From: an uncultured Gellertiella sp. | GTDB taxonomy: Bacteria; Pseudomonadota; Alphaproteobacteria; Rhizobiales; Rhizobiaceae | Assembly: GCF_963457605.1 (NCBI RefSeq) | Contig: NZ_OY735139.1 | Coordinates: forward strand, 3,254,001 to 3,318,000 | DNA: 64,000 nucleotides | Reading direction: 5' to 3' | Shown: piece after piece, positions 10,060 through 18,418 of the stretch | Numbering within the stretch: position 1 is the first letter of the stretch | Layout of the letters: each line of letters starts with the position of its first letter | Program-made: the position numbers and the translations under genes | Notes under the pieces: model-generated | What the model saw: only the letters and a program-made list of their open reading frames with translations | Told to the model about the DNA's origin: nothing | Databases searched by the model: none

Positions 10060-10247
10060 CAAAAAGATATATATTTGTCAAATATGCGTTGATATTTCAT
10101 GCCATGAACTTAATATATTGATTGATCAGTTGCCGCGATTTTTGACGCGGATTATCCGATTGCGGATCTTGTCCTTTCCCCCTCCAGCCTGAGGCAAGAC
10201 GGCGTTTCTATCACTCGCTCGACGGAATTCGGGTGCGGGCGGGTGGC
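10060..10247. other. AT-rich spacer with a palindrome after the Panacea pair
   Basis: ATATTTG (10071-10077), one base, CAAATAT (10079-10085) forms a 15-bp palindrome just after the membrane-protein stop. CCGCG/CGCGG form a short stem further on (about 10134-10152). These could be a weak terminator or an operator. No gene seen. Confidence 0.4.
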
Positions 10248-12095
10248 ATGGCGGCGTTGCTGGAAAAGGCAAGACAGCAGTTTGGCAGGGGCGATCACAA
10301 GATCGCGCTGGCTACCTTGCGGCGACTGATCCAGCAGGAACGGCGCAATGCGCAGGCCTATCTGCTGGCCGGTACCATCCACGAACAGCAGGGCAACCTG
10401 CTCGATGCCGCGAAATTCTTTGCCGATGCGATTCCGCTGACGCCGGATCTGAAGCGCGAGGTGGGCCTGCGCGCCGCCAGCCATTACCTGTCGGTCGGGG
10501 CTTCCGACCGGGCGCTCGCCGCCCTCGTGACGCTGCAGGGCTTCGTGCCTGACGATGCGGATGTGATCCACGGCATCTGCAGCCTGCTGCGTGAGGCCGG
10601 GCACTATCAGGCGGCTCTGCCCTATGCGGCAAGACTTGCGGATATCGGCAGCAATTTCGGCAATTTCCTCAATGCGGCCATCGTGCTTTCAGGCCTTGGC
10701 CATTACACCCGTGCCCTGCCGCTGCTGGAAAAGGCGCTGGCCCTGCAGCCCGGCGAAAGGCTCGCCGTGTCGGAATTGTTCTGGTGTGCCGCCAATCTCT
10801 GCGATTTCGGGCTGTCCGAACGCCTGCAGGCCGAGCTTGAAGCGGCCTATGCAAGGGAAGGCGAGGGTGCGGATATCCGCGAAAACGCCTTCCGGGCGCT
10901 CTGCTGGTCGCCTGACGAGGCCTATCACCGGCGCACCGCCCGGCGTACCGCCGAAGTGCTGTTTCCCCCCGTCGCGCCGCGCCTGCCGCCTGCCGATGTC
11001 TCGGGCCGAAAAATCCGTATCGGCTATGTCTCGGCGGATTTCTGCGAACATGCCACCATGGCGCTGTTTGCCGGCGTGCTGGAAGCCCATGACCGCATCC
11101 GGTTCGAGATCACCGGCTTCTGCCACACGCCGGCCAATGCCCGCCAGGGACAGATGCGCGAGCGCTATCTTGCGGGCGTCGACCGTTCCATCGACATTCT
11201 CGACCTCGATGATGACGCCGCAGCCGCGCGGGTGCGGGCCGAGGGCATCGATATCCTGGTCGACCTGAAGGGCTTCACCCAGGGCGGCCGTCTCGGCATC
11301 TTCTCCCGCCGGCCGGCTCCGGTGCAGATTACTTATCTCGGCTTTCCCGGTTCGGTCGCCGGCGTCGGCATCGATTATGCCATCACCGACAGCGTGGTGA
11401 CGCCTGCGTCGTCGGAGGGCTTCTACGAGGAAAAGCTCCTCAGAATGCCGGTCTGCTATCAGGCCAACGACCAGCACCGGCCCCGGGTCTCCCGTCCCGC
11501 GTCGCGGGCGGAATTCGGCCTGCCGGAAGGGGGCATTGTCTTTGCCGCCTTCCATCAGGCGCAAAAGATCCGCTCGCAGCCCTTTGCCGCGTGGATGCAG
11601 GTGCTGTCCCGCGTCGAGGGCTCGGTGCTCTGGCTGTCGCATCTCGAACCGGCTGCCGCCGACAATCTCAGACGCGCGGCAGAAGGGGCGGGTGTCGCGG
11701 CGGAACGGCTGGTCTTTGCCCCGAAAGTGTCGCTGGAGGCCCATCTCATCCGGCTTGCCTGTGCCGATATCGCGCTCGATACCGGGCCCTATAATGGCCA
11801 CACCACCACCTCGGACGCGCTCTGGTGCGGTGTTCCGGTCATTACCTTCAAGGGTTCGAATTTTGCCGGGCGGGTGTCGGAAAGCCTGCTTCGCGCCGTC
11901 GGCCTGCCTGAACTCGTCGCCCCCGACATCGCTTCGTTCGCCGCTCTGGCGGACGCGCTGGCGCGGGACGGAGACCGCCTCTCCCTCCTGCGCCAGCACC
12001 TCCTCGCCGCCCGCGACCAGTCGCCCCTGTTCGACACCGCCGCCGTCACCCGGGCGCTGGAAGCCCATTTCGAGACGGTGCTCGAGAAACACTGA
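10248..12095 (+). CDS. TPR-containing GT41 glycosyltransferase (SPINDLY/O-GlcNAc transferase type)
   Basis: About 615 aa. The first ~230 residues are tetratricopeptide-like helical repeats (KIALATLRRLIQQERRNAQAYLLAGTIHEQQG, YTRALPLLEKALALQPGERLAV). The C-terminal half is the two-Rossmann GT41 catalytic region: KIRIGYVSADFCEHATM, DILVDLKGFTQGGRLGIFSRRPAPVQITYLGFPGS, then the UDP-binding part IALDTGPYNGHTTTSDALWCGVPVITFKG. Bacterial members glycosylate proteins such as flagellins or adhesins, or make glycans; the acceptor here is unknown. ATG 10248 is preferred over GTG 10233. It lies between the Panacea pair and a secreted protein. Confidence 0.88.
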   Translation: MAALLEKARQQFGRGDHKIALATLRRLIQQERRNAQAYLLAGTIHEQQGNLLDAAKFFADAIPLTPDLKREVGLRAASHYLSVGASDRALAALVTLQGFVPDDADVIHGICSLLREAGHYQAALPYAARLADIGSNFGNFLNAAIVLSGLGHYTRALPLLEKALALQPGERLAVSELFWCAANLCDFGLSERLQAELEAAYAREGEGADIRENAFRALCWSPDEAYHRRTARRTAEVLFPPVAPRLPPADVSGRKIRIGYVSADFCEHATMALFAGVLEAHDRIRFEITGFCHTPANARQGQMRERYLAGVDRSIDILDLDDDAAAARVRAEGIDILVDLKGFTQGGRLGIFSRRPAPVQITYLGFPGSVAGVGIDYAITDSVVTPASSEGFYEEKLLRMPVCYQANDQHRPRVSRPASRAEFGLPEGGIVFAAFHQAQKIRSQPFAAWMQVLSRVEGSVLWLSHLEPAAADNLRRAAEGAGVAAERLVFAPKVSLEAHLIRLACADIALDTGPYNGHTTTSDALWCGVPVITFKGSNFAGRVSESLLRAVGLPELVAPDIASFAALADALARDGDRLSLLRQHLLAARDQSPLFDTAAVTRALEAHFETVLEKH

Positions 12096-12169
12096 TTTGC
12101 CGGGTTCCTGGCAATGATCTTTGGTATAGGACTCCCGGTGCCGCTTATGACAGTCGGAGGAGTGGGGAT

Positions 12170-12748
12170 TTGAAACGGTTTTGCCTGGTGTTGCTTGGGA
12201 TCATGCTTGTCACCCGCCCGGCGTCGGCAGAGGTGAGGTCGGTCTATACAAAGATTGATCTCAAGACCTGCCAGCAGATCGTCGGGCCGGATGGCTTCGT
12301 CTATGAGGGAAGCTGGCGCTGCAAGGGTCTTGCCGGCCATGACGTCCTGCTCTCGGCGGACGATTCACGCGAGATGGTCGCCTTTGGCAAGAATCTCGAC
12401 GGCAATTGCAGCAGCCACAGAACCTTTTCCGGGTTCAATTCGGCCGGGGCCACGGTGGAATGGCGGTTGAGGGATGGCAAGCCGTTCGCCACCATCCTGC
12501 GCTGGACGGTCAATCCCGACAACGACAATCCGGACAGACAAGTCACCTGGCTGGTGGTGAGCAAGCTTGAGAATTCGAACTCCTGCCCGATGCATTACGT
12601 GGCGGGCTCCTGGCCCAAGGCCAATGAACAGGCGCGCAAGGTTGCCGATGACAGGGCCGAAGGCTTTGACTGCACCACCGGCGTGCCGGGCTTCGATTCG
12701 GCAATCGGCGACCCCGGCATCAGCCTTCAATCCTGTACGGGCGAGTGA
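12170..12748 (+). CDS. secreted hypothetical protein
   Basis: 192 aa from a TTG start preceded by a strong GGAGGAG. A signal peptide of 20 residues ends PASA^EVRS. The mature part contains six cysteines (for example CQQIV, RCKGL, GNCSSH, NSCPMHY, FDCTTG, LQSCTG), consistent with a disulfide-bonded periplasmic protein. I recognise no domain. It stands alone between the GT41 gene and the convergent HAD gene. Confidence 0.7.
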   Translation: MKRFCLVLLGIMLVTRPASAEVRSVYTKIDLKTCQQIVGPDGFVYEGSWRCKGLAGHDVLLSADDSREMVAFGKNLDGNCSSHRTFSGFNSAGATVEWRLRDGKPFATILRWTVNPDNDNPDRQVTWLVVSKLENSNSCPMHYVAGSWPKANEQARKVADDRAEGFDCTTGVPGFDSAIGDPGISLQSCTGE

Positions 12749-12760
12749 TCCGGAGGCTTC

Positions 12761-13372
12761 TCAGCCAAGCCCATAGGCGGCAAGGTCGCTTTTGAGCTTT
12801 TCCGGGCCTTCAAACAGCACCGCATTCCAGCCCGCCGCCTGCGCCCCGGTGATATTGACCGGCGCATCGTCGATGAACAGCGTCCGGGCCGGATCGAGGC
12901 AGAAGGTCCTGGCGTGGCGGTCGTAGATCCGGATGTCGGGCTTGATCAGCTTGACGATCCCCGACACGGTGACGCCGCGCGGCTTCAGCAGGAAGGGGAA
13001 GATCTGTTTGGCTTCCTCGAACGTGTCGACGGCGAAATTGGTGAGCATCGTCACGTCGCGACCCTCGCCGATCAGCCGTTCCATCGCATGGACGGTGTCC
13101 ATATAGGCATAGGGCACCATTTCCTTCCAGTGCTTGCGGAAGGCGCGGATATGGGATTCCCGCTCCGGGTGCAGCGCGATCAGCAGCTTTTCCGCCTCTT
13201 CCCAGCTGCGGCCGCGATCCTGCTCGATGTTCCAGTCATGGGTGCAGATATTCTGGAAAAACCAGGCCCGTTCCGTGTCGTCGGGGATCAGGCGGCTGAA
13301 GGGAATGTTCGGATCGTAATGGATCAATACCCGGCCGATGTCGAAGACAATATGGCTGATCTCAGCGCGCAT
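12761..13372 (-). CDS. HAD-superfamily hydrolase (subfamily IA)
   Basis: 203 aa. MRAEISHIVFDIGRVLIHYDP has the catalytic Asp motif in the form DxGxV, so the second Asp of the usual DxD is replaced by Gly; this DxGxV variant is common in haloacid-dehalogenase/epoxide-hydrolase-N-type members. Later motifs are MLTNFA (motif II), IKPDIRIYDRHAR (Lys) and LFIDDAPVNITGA (acidic motif). The start ATG 13372 follows AAAAGGA. It begins 12 bases after the end of mutY on the same strand, so both are probably cotranscribed. Substrate unknown. Confidence 0.85.
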   Translation of the reverse strand: MRAEISHIVFDIGRVLIHYDPNIPFSRLIPDDTERAWFFQNICTHDWNIEQDRGRSWEEAEKLLIALHPERESHIRAFRKHWKEMVPYAYMDTVHAMERLIGEGRDVTMLTNFAVDTFEEAKQIFPFLLKPRGVTVSGIVKLIKPDIRIYDRHARTFCLDPARTLFIDDAPVNITGAQAAGWNAVLFEGPEKLKSDLAAYGLG

Positions 13373-13383
13373 GGTTTTCCTTT

Positions 13384-14511
13384 TCAAGATGATCGGTGTT
13401 GCTTCCGGAAGGCATCGGGAATGGCAGCGGTAATCGCCTTTTTCATGACCGTCGGCAAGCCTGCCTGATCCAGTGTATCGAAACATTGCCACCAGCCGTC
13501 ATCCCCTGATTGGGTGACACCGCTGGCGCGCCAGACGGTCAGGCGCAGTTCGAAATGGGTAAAGACATGGCTGATCACCCCTGCGGCCTGCCAGTTCGCG
13601 GCAAAGGGGGCGGCGGACAGATCGGTCGCGCCGTCGATCCGCGCCGTCCATATCGTGCCCGGCACCTCGGCCATGCCGCCGAGCAGTCCGCGCGCCGGCC
13701 GCCGCGTCAGAAAGACACTGCCGTCGGGACGGATTGCCACATAGGCGGCCCCGACCCGCAGCGGCTTGGCTTTCTTCGCCGCCTTGACCGGATAGAATTC
13801 CGGATCACCCTCCTGCAATGCGCGGCAGTCTGCGTTCAGCGGGCAGAGGGCGCAGGCCGGACGGCGCGGCGTGCAGATCGTCGCGCCGAGATCCATCATC
13901 GCCTGGGCGAAATCGCCGGGCCGGGCGGGCGGGAGAAGGGCGCTTGTCCGGGCGTGGATTCCGGGCTTGGCACCCGGCAGCGGCGTGTCGATGGCGTAGA
14001 GCCGGGTCACCACCCGCTCGACATTGCCATCCACCACGGTGGCCGGGCGGTCGAAGGCAATGGCTGCAATCGCCGCCGCCGTATAGGGGCCGATGCCGGG
14101 CAGGGTGCGCAGGCCCTCTTCCGTATCCGGAAAGCGCCCGCCGTGATCACGCGCCACGACCTCGGCGCAGGCCTTGAGATTCCGGGCGCGGGCATAGTAG
14201 CCAAGCCCCGCCCAGGCGCCCATCACCGCTTCGACCGGTGCCGCCGCCAGGTCCCCGACCGTCGGCCAGGTCCGCGTGAAGGTGTCGAAATAGGCCTTCA
14301 CCGCCTGCACGGTGGTCTGCTGCAGCATCACTTCCGACAGCCAGACCCGATAGGGATCGGTTCTCGCCCCTGAGGTCACATCGGCGGGGCCGGTCCGCCA
14401 GGGGAGCACACGATGGTGGCGGTCATACCAGTCGAGGAGTTTGGCCGCCAGCGGTGTCCGTGGTGCGTCGGGCTCGGTCGGGAATGGGCGCACGTGGAAT
14501 CGGTCCGGCAT
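13384..14511 (-). CDS. mutY: A/G-specific adenine DNA glycosylase
   Basis: 375 aa. Removes adenine mispaired with 8-oxoguanine or G in base-excision repair. Visible motifs are the catalytic Glu in EVMLQQTTV, the helix-hairpin-helix LRTLPGIGPYTAAAIAAIAF, the catalytic Asp in VVDGNVERV, and the [4Fe-4S] loop CTPRRPACALCPLNADC (C-x6-C-x2-C-x5-C). A C-terminal NUDIX-like 8-oxoG recognition domain follows (YVAIRPDGSVFLTRRP). I chose ATG 14511, which begins just before the family region. The longer open frame upstream passes through the inverted repeats and is unlikely to be translated. Confidence 0.93.
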   Translation of the reverse strand: MPDRFHVRPFPTEPDAPRTPLAAKLLDWYDRHHRVLPWRTGPADVTSGARTDPYRVWLSEVMLQQTTVQAVKAYFDTFTRTWPTVGDLAAAPVEAVMGAWAGLGYYARARNLKACAEVVARDHGGRFPDTEEGLRTLPGIGPYTAAAIAAIAFDRPATVVDGNVERVVTRLYAIDTPLPGAKPGIHARTSALLPPARPGDFAQAMMDLGATICTPRRPACALCPLNADCRALQEGDPEFYPVKAAKKAKPLRVGAAYVAIRPDGSVFLTRRPARGLLGGMAEVPGTIWTARIDGATDLSAAPFAANWQAAGVISHVFTHFELRLTVWRASGVTQSGDDGWWQCFDTLDQAGLPTVMKKAITAAIPDAFRKQHRSS

Positions 14512-14534
14512 GGGTTGTTCGGGTGTCCCGGGTT

Positions 14535-14613
14535 CTAGTGGAATGAATTTGACATTCGATGCCCATTCGCCGCGATCTCGAGGATCGAATGTCAAATTCG
14601 TAAATTCCACTAG
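14535..14613. repeat. inverted repeat 1 of a pair, CTAGTGG type
   Basis: The left arm begins CTAGTGGAAT then GAATTTGACATTCGA (14535-14559). The right arm (14585-14613) is its complement with four extra bases inserted after CTAGTGGAAT. The ends are CTAG and the loop is about 25 bases. It lies upstream of mutY. Its layout matches the second repeat at 14627-14703, so the two are members of one element family. Confidence 0.7.
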
Positions 14614-14626
14614 AATCATAGTGTTA

Positions 14627-14703
14627 CTAGTGGTTTTCATGATTCCGACATTTGTTCTCGAGGGTAAAGCGGACGGTAGCAAATGTCGGAATCAAACCAC
14701 TAG
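14627..14703. repeat. inverted repeat 2 of a pair, CTAGTGG type
   Basis: The left arm is CTAGTGGTTT, four extra bases, GATTCCGACATTTG (14627-14654). The right arm (14679-14703) is the complement without the four extra bases. The loop is about 24 bases. The arm pattern CTAGTGGwwT-(4)-GAwTyyGACATTyG is shared with inverted repeat 1, but the 4-base insertion is in the opposite arm. No coding capacity. Confidence 0.7.
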
Positions 14704-14833
14704 CCGATTTCGGCTGGTGCCGACAGGGCCAAAGACGGGGGAATAGCGGCAGTTTTCCACGCGCGGGTGATTGAGTATGTCGCGGAAATGGGCTAGCCCG
14801 GCAGAGCCCCGACAACACGGCCACGGACAAGCC

Positions 14834-15571
14834 ATGCTCCCTGTCTACGCCATCAATCTCGACCGTTCCGTCAAACGCTGGGAAAATCTTTCCGCGAGCG
14901 CTGCGGCGGCGGGCATGGAACTGACGCGGATTGCGGCGGTGGATGGCAAGGCCATCCCGGCGGATCAACGGCGGAACGTCTCGGAAAAGACATTCCGAAA
15001 CCTGTCGGGCCGCGGCATGCGACCGGGCGAATATGGCTGTTACCAGAGTCATCTGGCCGCCCTTCGCCAGCTGTTGAACGACAATGTTCCGGCCGGGATC
15101 ATCGTCGAGGACGATATCCGCTTTCCCCCTGACTTCATGGCCCGGGCGCAAGCGGTGTTGGCCGCCTGTCCACAGGCGGAGGTCATCAAGCTCGTCAATC
15201 ACCGGGTGCGTGGCTTCCGGGCTTTTGGCCGCAGCCAGCTCGGTGACCGGGTGGGGCGCTGCCTGCATGGGCCGCAGGGATCGGCGGCCTGCTATCTGGT
15301 GTCCGCTTCCGGTGCGCGGAAATTGCTGGAGGCGATGGGCGAAATGATCCTGCCTTTTGATGTCGATCTCGAGCGGGGCTGGAAGACGGGGGCTGCAACC
15401 TTTACCGTCGAACGGGACCTGGCCGCGCTGGACCGTACCGATGGCAGCGAGATTGGCACCCGTGCCGACTATAGAAAAAGCCGGTCCACAACGGTAAAGA
15501 GAATTCCGACACATTTATTTCGTATTTTCGATTATGTATCGCGTATGTTGTACTCAATATATTACAAGTGA
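14834..15571 (+). CDS. glycosyltransferase family 25 (LPS-type beta-1,4-galactosyltransferase-like)
   Basis: 245 aa. The motifs YAINLDRSVKRW, RPGEYGCYQSHLAALRQ and GIIVEDDIRFPPDF (the EDD nucleotide-sugar/metal motif) define GT25 enzymes (LgtB/Lic2A-like) that add galactose or glucose to lipopolysaccharide at the cytoplasmic face. The C-terminus is basic and aromatic (RIFDYVSRMLYSIYYK), probably membrane-associated. The ATG at 14834 starts the domain; TTG 14771 and ATG 14777 are upstream alternatives without family support. The stop codon overlaps the start region of the next gene, indicating an operon. Confidence 0.82.
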   Translation: MLPVYAINLDRSVKRWENLSASAAAAGMELTRIAAVDGKAIPADQRRNVSEKTFRNLSGRGMRPGEYGCYQSHLAALRQLLNDNVPAGIIVEDDIRFPPDFMARAQAVLAACPQAEVIKLVNHRVRGFRAFGRSQLGDRVGRCLHGPQGSAACYLVSASGARKLLEAMGEMILPFDVDLERGWKTGAATFTVERDLAALDRTDGSEIGTRADYRKSRSTTVKRIPTHLFRIFDYVSRMLYSIYYK

Positions 15572-15579
15572 CGCAACAC

Positions 15580-16926
15580 ATGAAATTTGATGACAGGCCC
15601 TCCCTGGTTTCGGCAGGTGCCGGTTTCGTGCTCTGGCTGTTGATGCTGAGCGCGACGCTGGTGGAAACCGATGCCTACAGATATGCGGCCATTCTCGTGT
15701 CGTTTTACGGTCTGTATGCCTTCTGGCAGATACAGCCGCGTCCGGCCAGTTCCCTTGCCGGCTGGCTGTGCCTCGGCTGGTCGGTCTATGTTCTTGCGCG
15801 GTTTGCCGACAGCTATTTCGGCACCGCCAATCACGAGCACGGTTCGTCGGAATGGCTCTATGCCTTCCCGATGTTCTTTCCAGGCATCGGCATCGGCCTT
15901 GTCCGCATGCGTTTTCACATCGAGAAAATGCTGACGGCGTTTTTTCTGCTGGCGCTCGGCTTTCTGCTCGCCACCGCCCACTGGTTCCAGATCGTTGCCG
16001 GACAGACCGTCAGTCCCCTGATCCACAACAACCAGATCCACGGCTCGGTCGCCTCCGGCATGATCATGATCGGGGCGCTGTACTGGTATTATCACTATGC
16101 CGAGCGCGGCTTTCGCAATTCGGTCCATGGCCGCATCGCGCTGGTGGCGGCACCCATAATCGTTGTGCTCTGCCTGATCGCGATCTTCGGCGCGAAATCC
16201 AAGGGCGTCTGGCTGGCACTGGCCGTCACGCTGCCGGTGGCGGCGCTGGTGTTGCTGTTCAGCCAGCGCCGACTGGCGGGCTGGCTGGCGGTAGGCGCAA
16301 TGCTGGTGCTTGTCGGCGGCCTCGGGGTAGCGCTGCGCGCCGATCTCTGGGCCCATGCCGGGCCGACCATCGAGGCGACGCTGGATTTTTTCCGCGACTA
16401 TCGCTCCGGCGACCAGGTTGCCACCTATCTCCAGGCCCGCATTGCCTCCGGAACGGTGCCGATCTCGATGAACGAGCGGCTGGAAATCTGGTACAATGCC
16501 CTGCAACTGTTCCGGCAGGCACCGATCTTCGGCCATGGCAACATGTGGATCGAGCTGTGGGACCATACCCGCTATGCCCAAGTCGGCTATACCCTGATGC
16601 ATAATGGCTATCTCGAGATCGTCATTCGCCACGGGCTGTTCGGCCTTTCTGTCTGCGCGCTGATGCTGGTCCTGTTCCTGCGCATGGTGGGAGAGGCCCG
16701 CCGTGCCGGCATCATCAGCGGGCCTGCAGGTCAGGCTTACTGGATGCTTCTGTTATTCTTCATGCTGACCCTGCTCAGCAATTCCAACAACCGGTTGTCG
16801 ATTGGCGAGTCCTTTGCGATGCTGTCGGGTGGCTTTGCCTTCTATTGTCAGGCTATGATGCGCTACCGGGCCCTCGCGGCTCCGAAAACACCAGCCGGGA
16901 CACGCGATGCGCCAGCCGAGGGATGA
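15580..16926 (+). CDS. O-antigen ligase/polymerase-like membrane protein (Wzy/WaaL family)
   Basis: 448 aa with about ten to twelve hydrophobic helices. A long periplasmic loop before the final helices contains FRQAPIFGHGNMWIELWDH and YTLMHNGYLEIVIRHGLFGL. This is the conserved H/N-Gxx region of the Wzy_C/O-antigen ligase family, which transfers or polymerises O-polysaccharide in the periplasm. GTG 15568 is a possible earlier start overlapping the GT25 stop. With the GT25 gene it forms a two-gene surface-polysaccharide unit inserted in a housekeeping region. Confidence 0.8.
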   Translation: MKFDDRPSLVSAGAGFVLWLLMLSATLVETDAYRYAAILVSFYGLYAFWQIQPRPASSLAGWLCLGWSVYVLARFADSYFGTANHEHGSSEWLYAFPMFFPGIGIGLVRMRFHIEKMLTAFFLLALGFLLATAHWFQIVAGQTVSPLIHNNQIHGSVASGMIMIGALYWYYHYAERGFRNSVHGRIALVAAPIIVVLCLIAIFGAKSKGVWLALAVTLPVAALVLLFSQRRLAGWLAVGAMLVLVGGLGVALRADLWAHAGPTIEATLDFFRDYRSGDQVATYLQARIASGTVPISMNERLEIWYNALQLFRQAPIFGHGNMWIELWDHTRYAQVGYTLMHNGYLEIVIRHGLFGLSVCALMLVLFLRMVGEARRAGIISGPAGQAYWMLLLFFMLTLLSNSNNRLSIGESFAMLSGGFAFYCQAMMRYRALAAPKTPAGTRDAPAEG

Positions 16927-17443
16927 CCGACCCGACAGAAAGCCCTTCGTGCGCCGCGGGGTGTTTCAGGTCAGCGAAATTGCCAATCCCCTGCTCGACA
17001 AGGTGCTGGCGAAAAAGGCCGGGATCAACACGGCGCTGCTCGGCTCCTGGGACGAGATTGCGGGCGAGGATTTTGCCGAATCGACGCGGCCCGAAAAGAT
17101 CACCTGGCCGAGGCGCGATTACGCAGGCCCCGATGGCGGCTATGAACCGGGCGTGCTGACCATTGCCTGCGAGGGCGCGCGCGCCCTGTTCCTCACCCAT
17201 GTCCAGGGCGAACTGATCAGCCGGATCAACGGCTTTTTCGGCTTTCCCGCCATCCGCCAGATCCGCATCGTGCAAAAGCCCGTATCCTCCGGCCCGCCGC
17301 GCAGCCGCAAGCCCGTGCCGCTGACCGGGGCGGCAGCCGCGCGGCTTGACGCCATGATCGATGGCGTCGAGGAGGGCAAGCTGCGCCAGGCGCTGACCCG
17401 GCTCGGCACCGCCATGCTGTCGCCGCAGCGGAGATCCCGCTGA
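16907..17443 (+). CDS. DUF721 (DciA-like) protein
   Basis: 178 aa. The segment GVFQVSEIANPLLDKVLAKKAGINTALLGSWDEIAGEDFAESTRPEKI followed by LTIACEGARALFLTHVQGELISRINGFFG is the DUF721 domain. DciA members load the replicative helicase DnaB in bacteria lacking DnaC. The rhizobial version has a longer C-terminal tail of low complexity. It overlaps the end of the O-antigen-ligase-like gene by 20 bases, which is unusual because in rhizobia this gene usually follows mutY directly (from memory). Confidence 0.85.
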   Translation: MRQPRDDRPDRKPFVRRGVFQVSEIANPLLDKVLAKKAGINTALLGSWDEIAGEDFAESTRPEKITWPRRDYAGPDGGYEPGVLTIACEGARALFLTHVQGELISRINGFFGFPAIRQIRIVQKPVSSGPPRSRKPVPLTGAAAARLDAMIDGVEEGKLRQALTRLGTAMLSPQRRSR

Positions 17444-17581
17444 GAGCGGCGATCACGGGAAATTCAGGGCCGGCACCCGTGCCGGCGGCAAAGTTTACAG
17501 AAATGTAATGCCATGACGCTTGTGAGCGGCGGGATAGAGTAATACCAAGGCACTGATTTTCCATCCGCGAGGGATAACACA

Positions 17582-18337
17582 ATGCCGACCATCGACACCC
17601 ATCTGACCAAGCGTCGCCTGCTCGCCGGCTTCGGCCTTGCCGCCAGTGCGGCAGCCCTTTCGGCCTGCGGCAAGAGCGAGGAGAAGAAGGCCGAGGCGAC
17701 GCCCGCCACGCCTGCCCAACCTGCCAAGGCCCCCGATCCCGCCACCACCGCCTCGACAGCGGCACCGGTCGAAATCCCGAAGCCGGATGGCGATGTCGAC
17801 ATGGAAAAGGTGCTGCAGCCCGGTGCCCTGCCGGAGATGTCGCTGGGCAAGGCCGACGCGAAGGTCACCATCGTCGAATACATGTCGATGACCTGCCCGC
17901 ATTGCGCCCATTTCCACAACGAGACCTTCGAGAAGATCAAGGAAAAATACGTCGATACCGGCAAGGTGCGCTTCATCATCCGCGAATTCCCCTTCGACCC
18001 GCGCGCCGCCGCCGCCTTCATGCTGGCGCGCTGCGCGCCGAATGGCGCCTATTTTCCGATGGTCGCCATGCTGTTCAAGCAGCAGTCGGTCTGGGCTGCC
18101 GCCGATGACGGCAAGGCGGCGCTGCTGCAAATGTCGAAACTTGCCGGTTTTACACAGGAGAGCTTCGAGAAGTGCTTGACGGACCAGAAGCTTCTGAATG
18201 ATGTGAATTCGGTCAGGGAGCGCGGTTCCAAGGATTTCGGCGTCAACGCCACGCCGACCTTCCTGATCAACGGGAAACGCTACGCGGGAGCCATGTCGGT
18301 TGAGACCATGTCTGCCCTTATCGACAGCCTGCTTTGA
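17582..18337 (+). CDS. DsbA/BdbD-like thiol-disulfide lipoprotein
   Basis: 251 aa. A signal sequence with lipobox LSAC puts the lipidated Cys at residue 29. A Pro/Ala-rich linker follows (about residues 35-70), then a DsbA-type thioredoxin domain with the active site CPHC at 105-108 (EYMSMTCPHCAHFHNE) and the cis-Pro region NATPTFLINGKRY. It is expected to act as a periplasmic disulfide oxidant or isomerase. It is located directly before smc, as in other rhizobia. Confidence 0.9.
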   Translation: MPTIDTHLTKRRLLAGFGLAASAAALSACGKSEEKKAEATPATPAQPAKAPDPATTASTAAPVEIPKPDGDVDMEKVLQPGALPEMSLGKADAKVTIVEYMSMTCPHCAHFHNETFEKIKEKYVDTGKVRFIIREFPFDPRAAAAFMLARCAPNGAYFPMVAMLFKQQSVWAAADDGKAALLQMSKLAGFTQESFEKCLTDQKLLNDVNSVRERGSKDFGVNATPTFLINGKRYAGAMSVETMSALIDSLL

Positions 18338-18418
18338 ACCACGCTTTGCGGCGGGGGCGGATGTGATCGCGGGGCGCAGGGCGTTTGTGGTTCGCCCACC
18401 CCCGGGGACTCCATCCCC

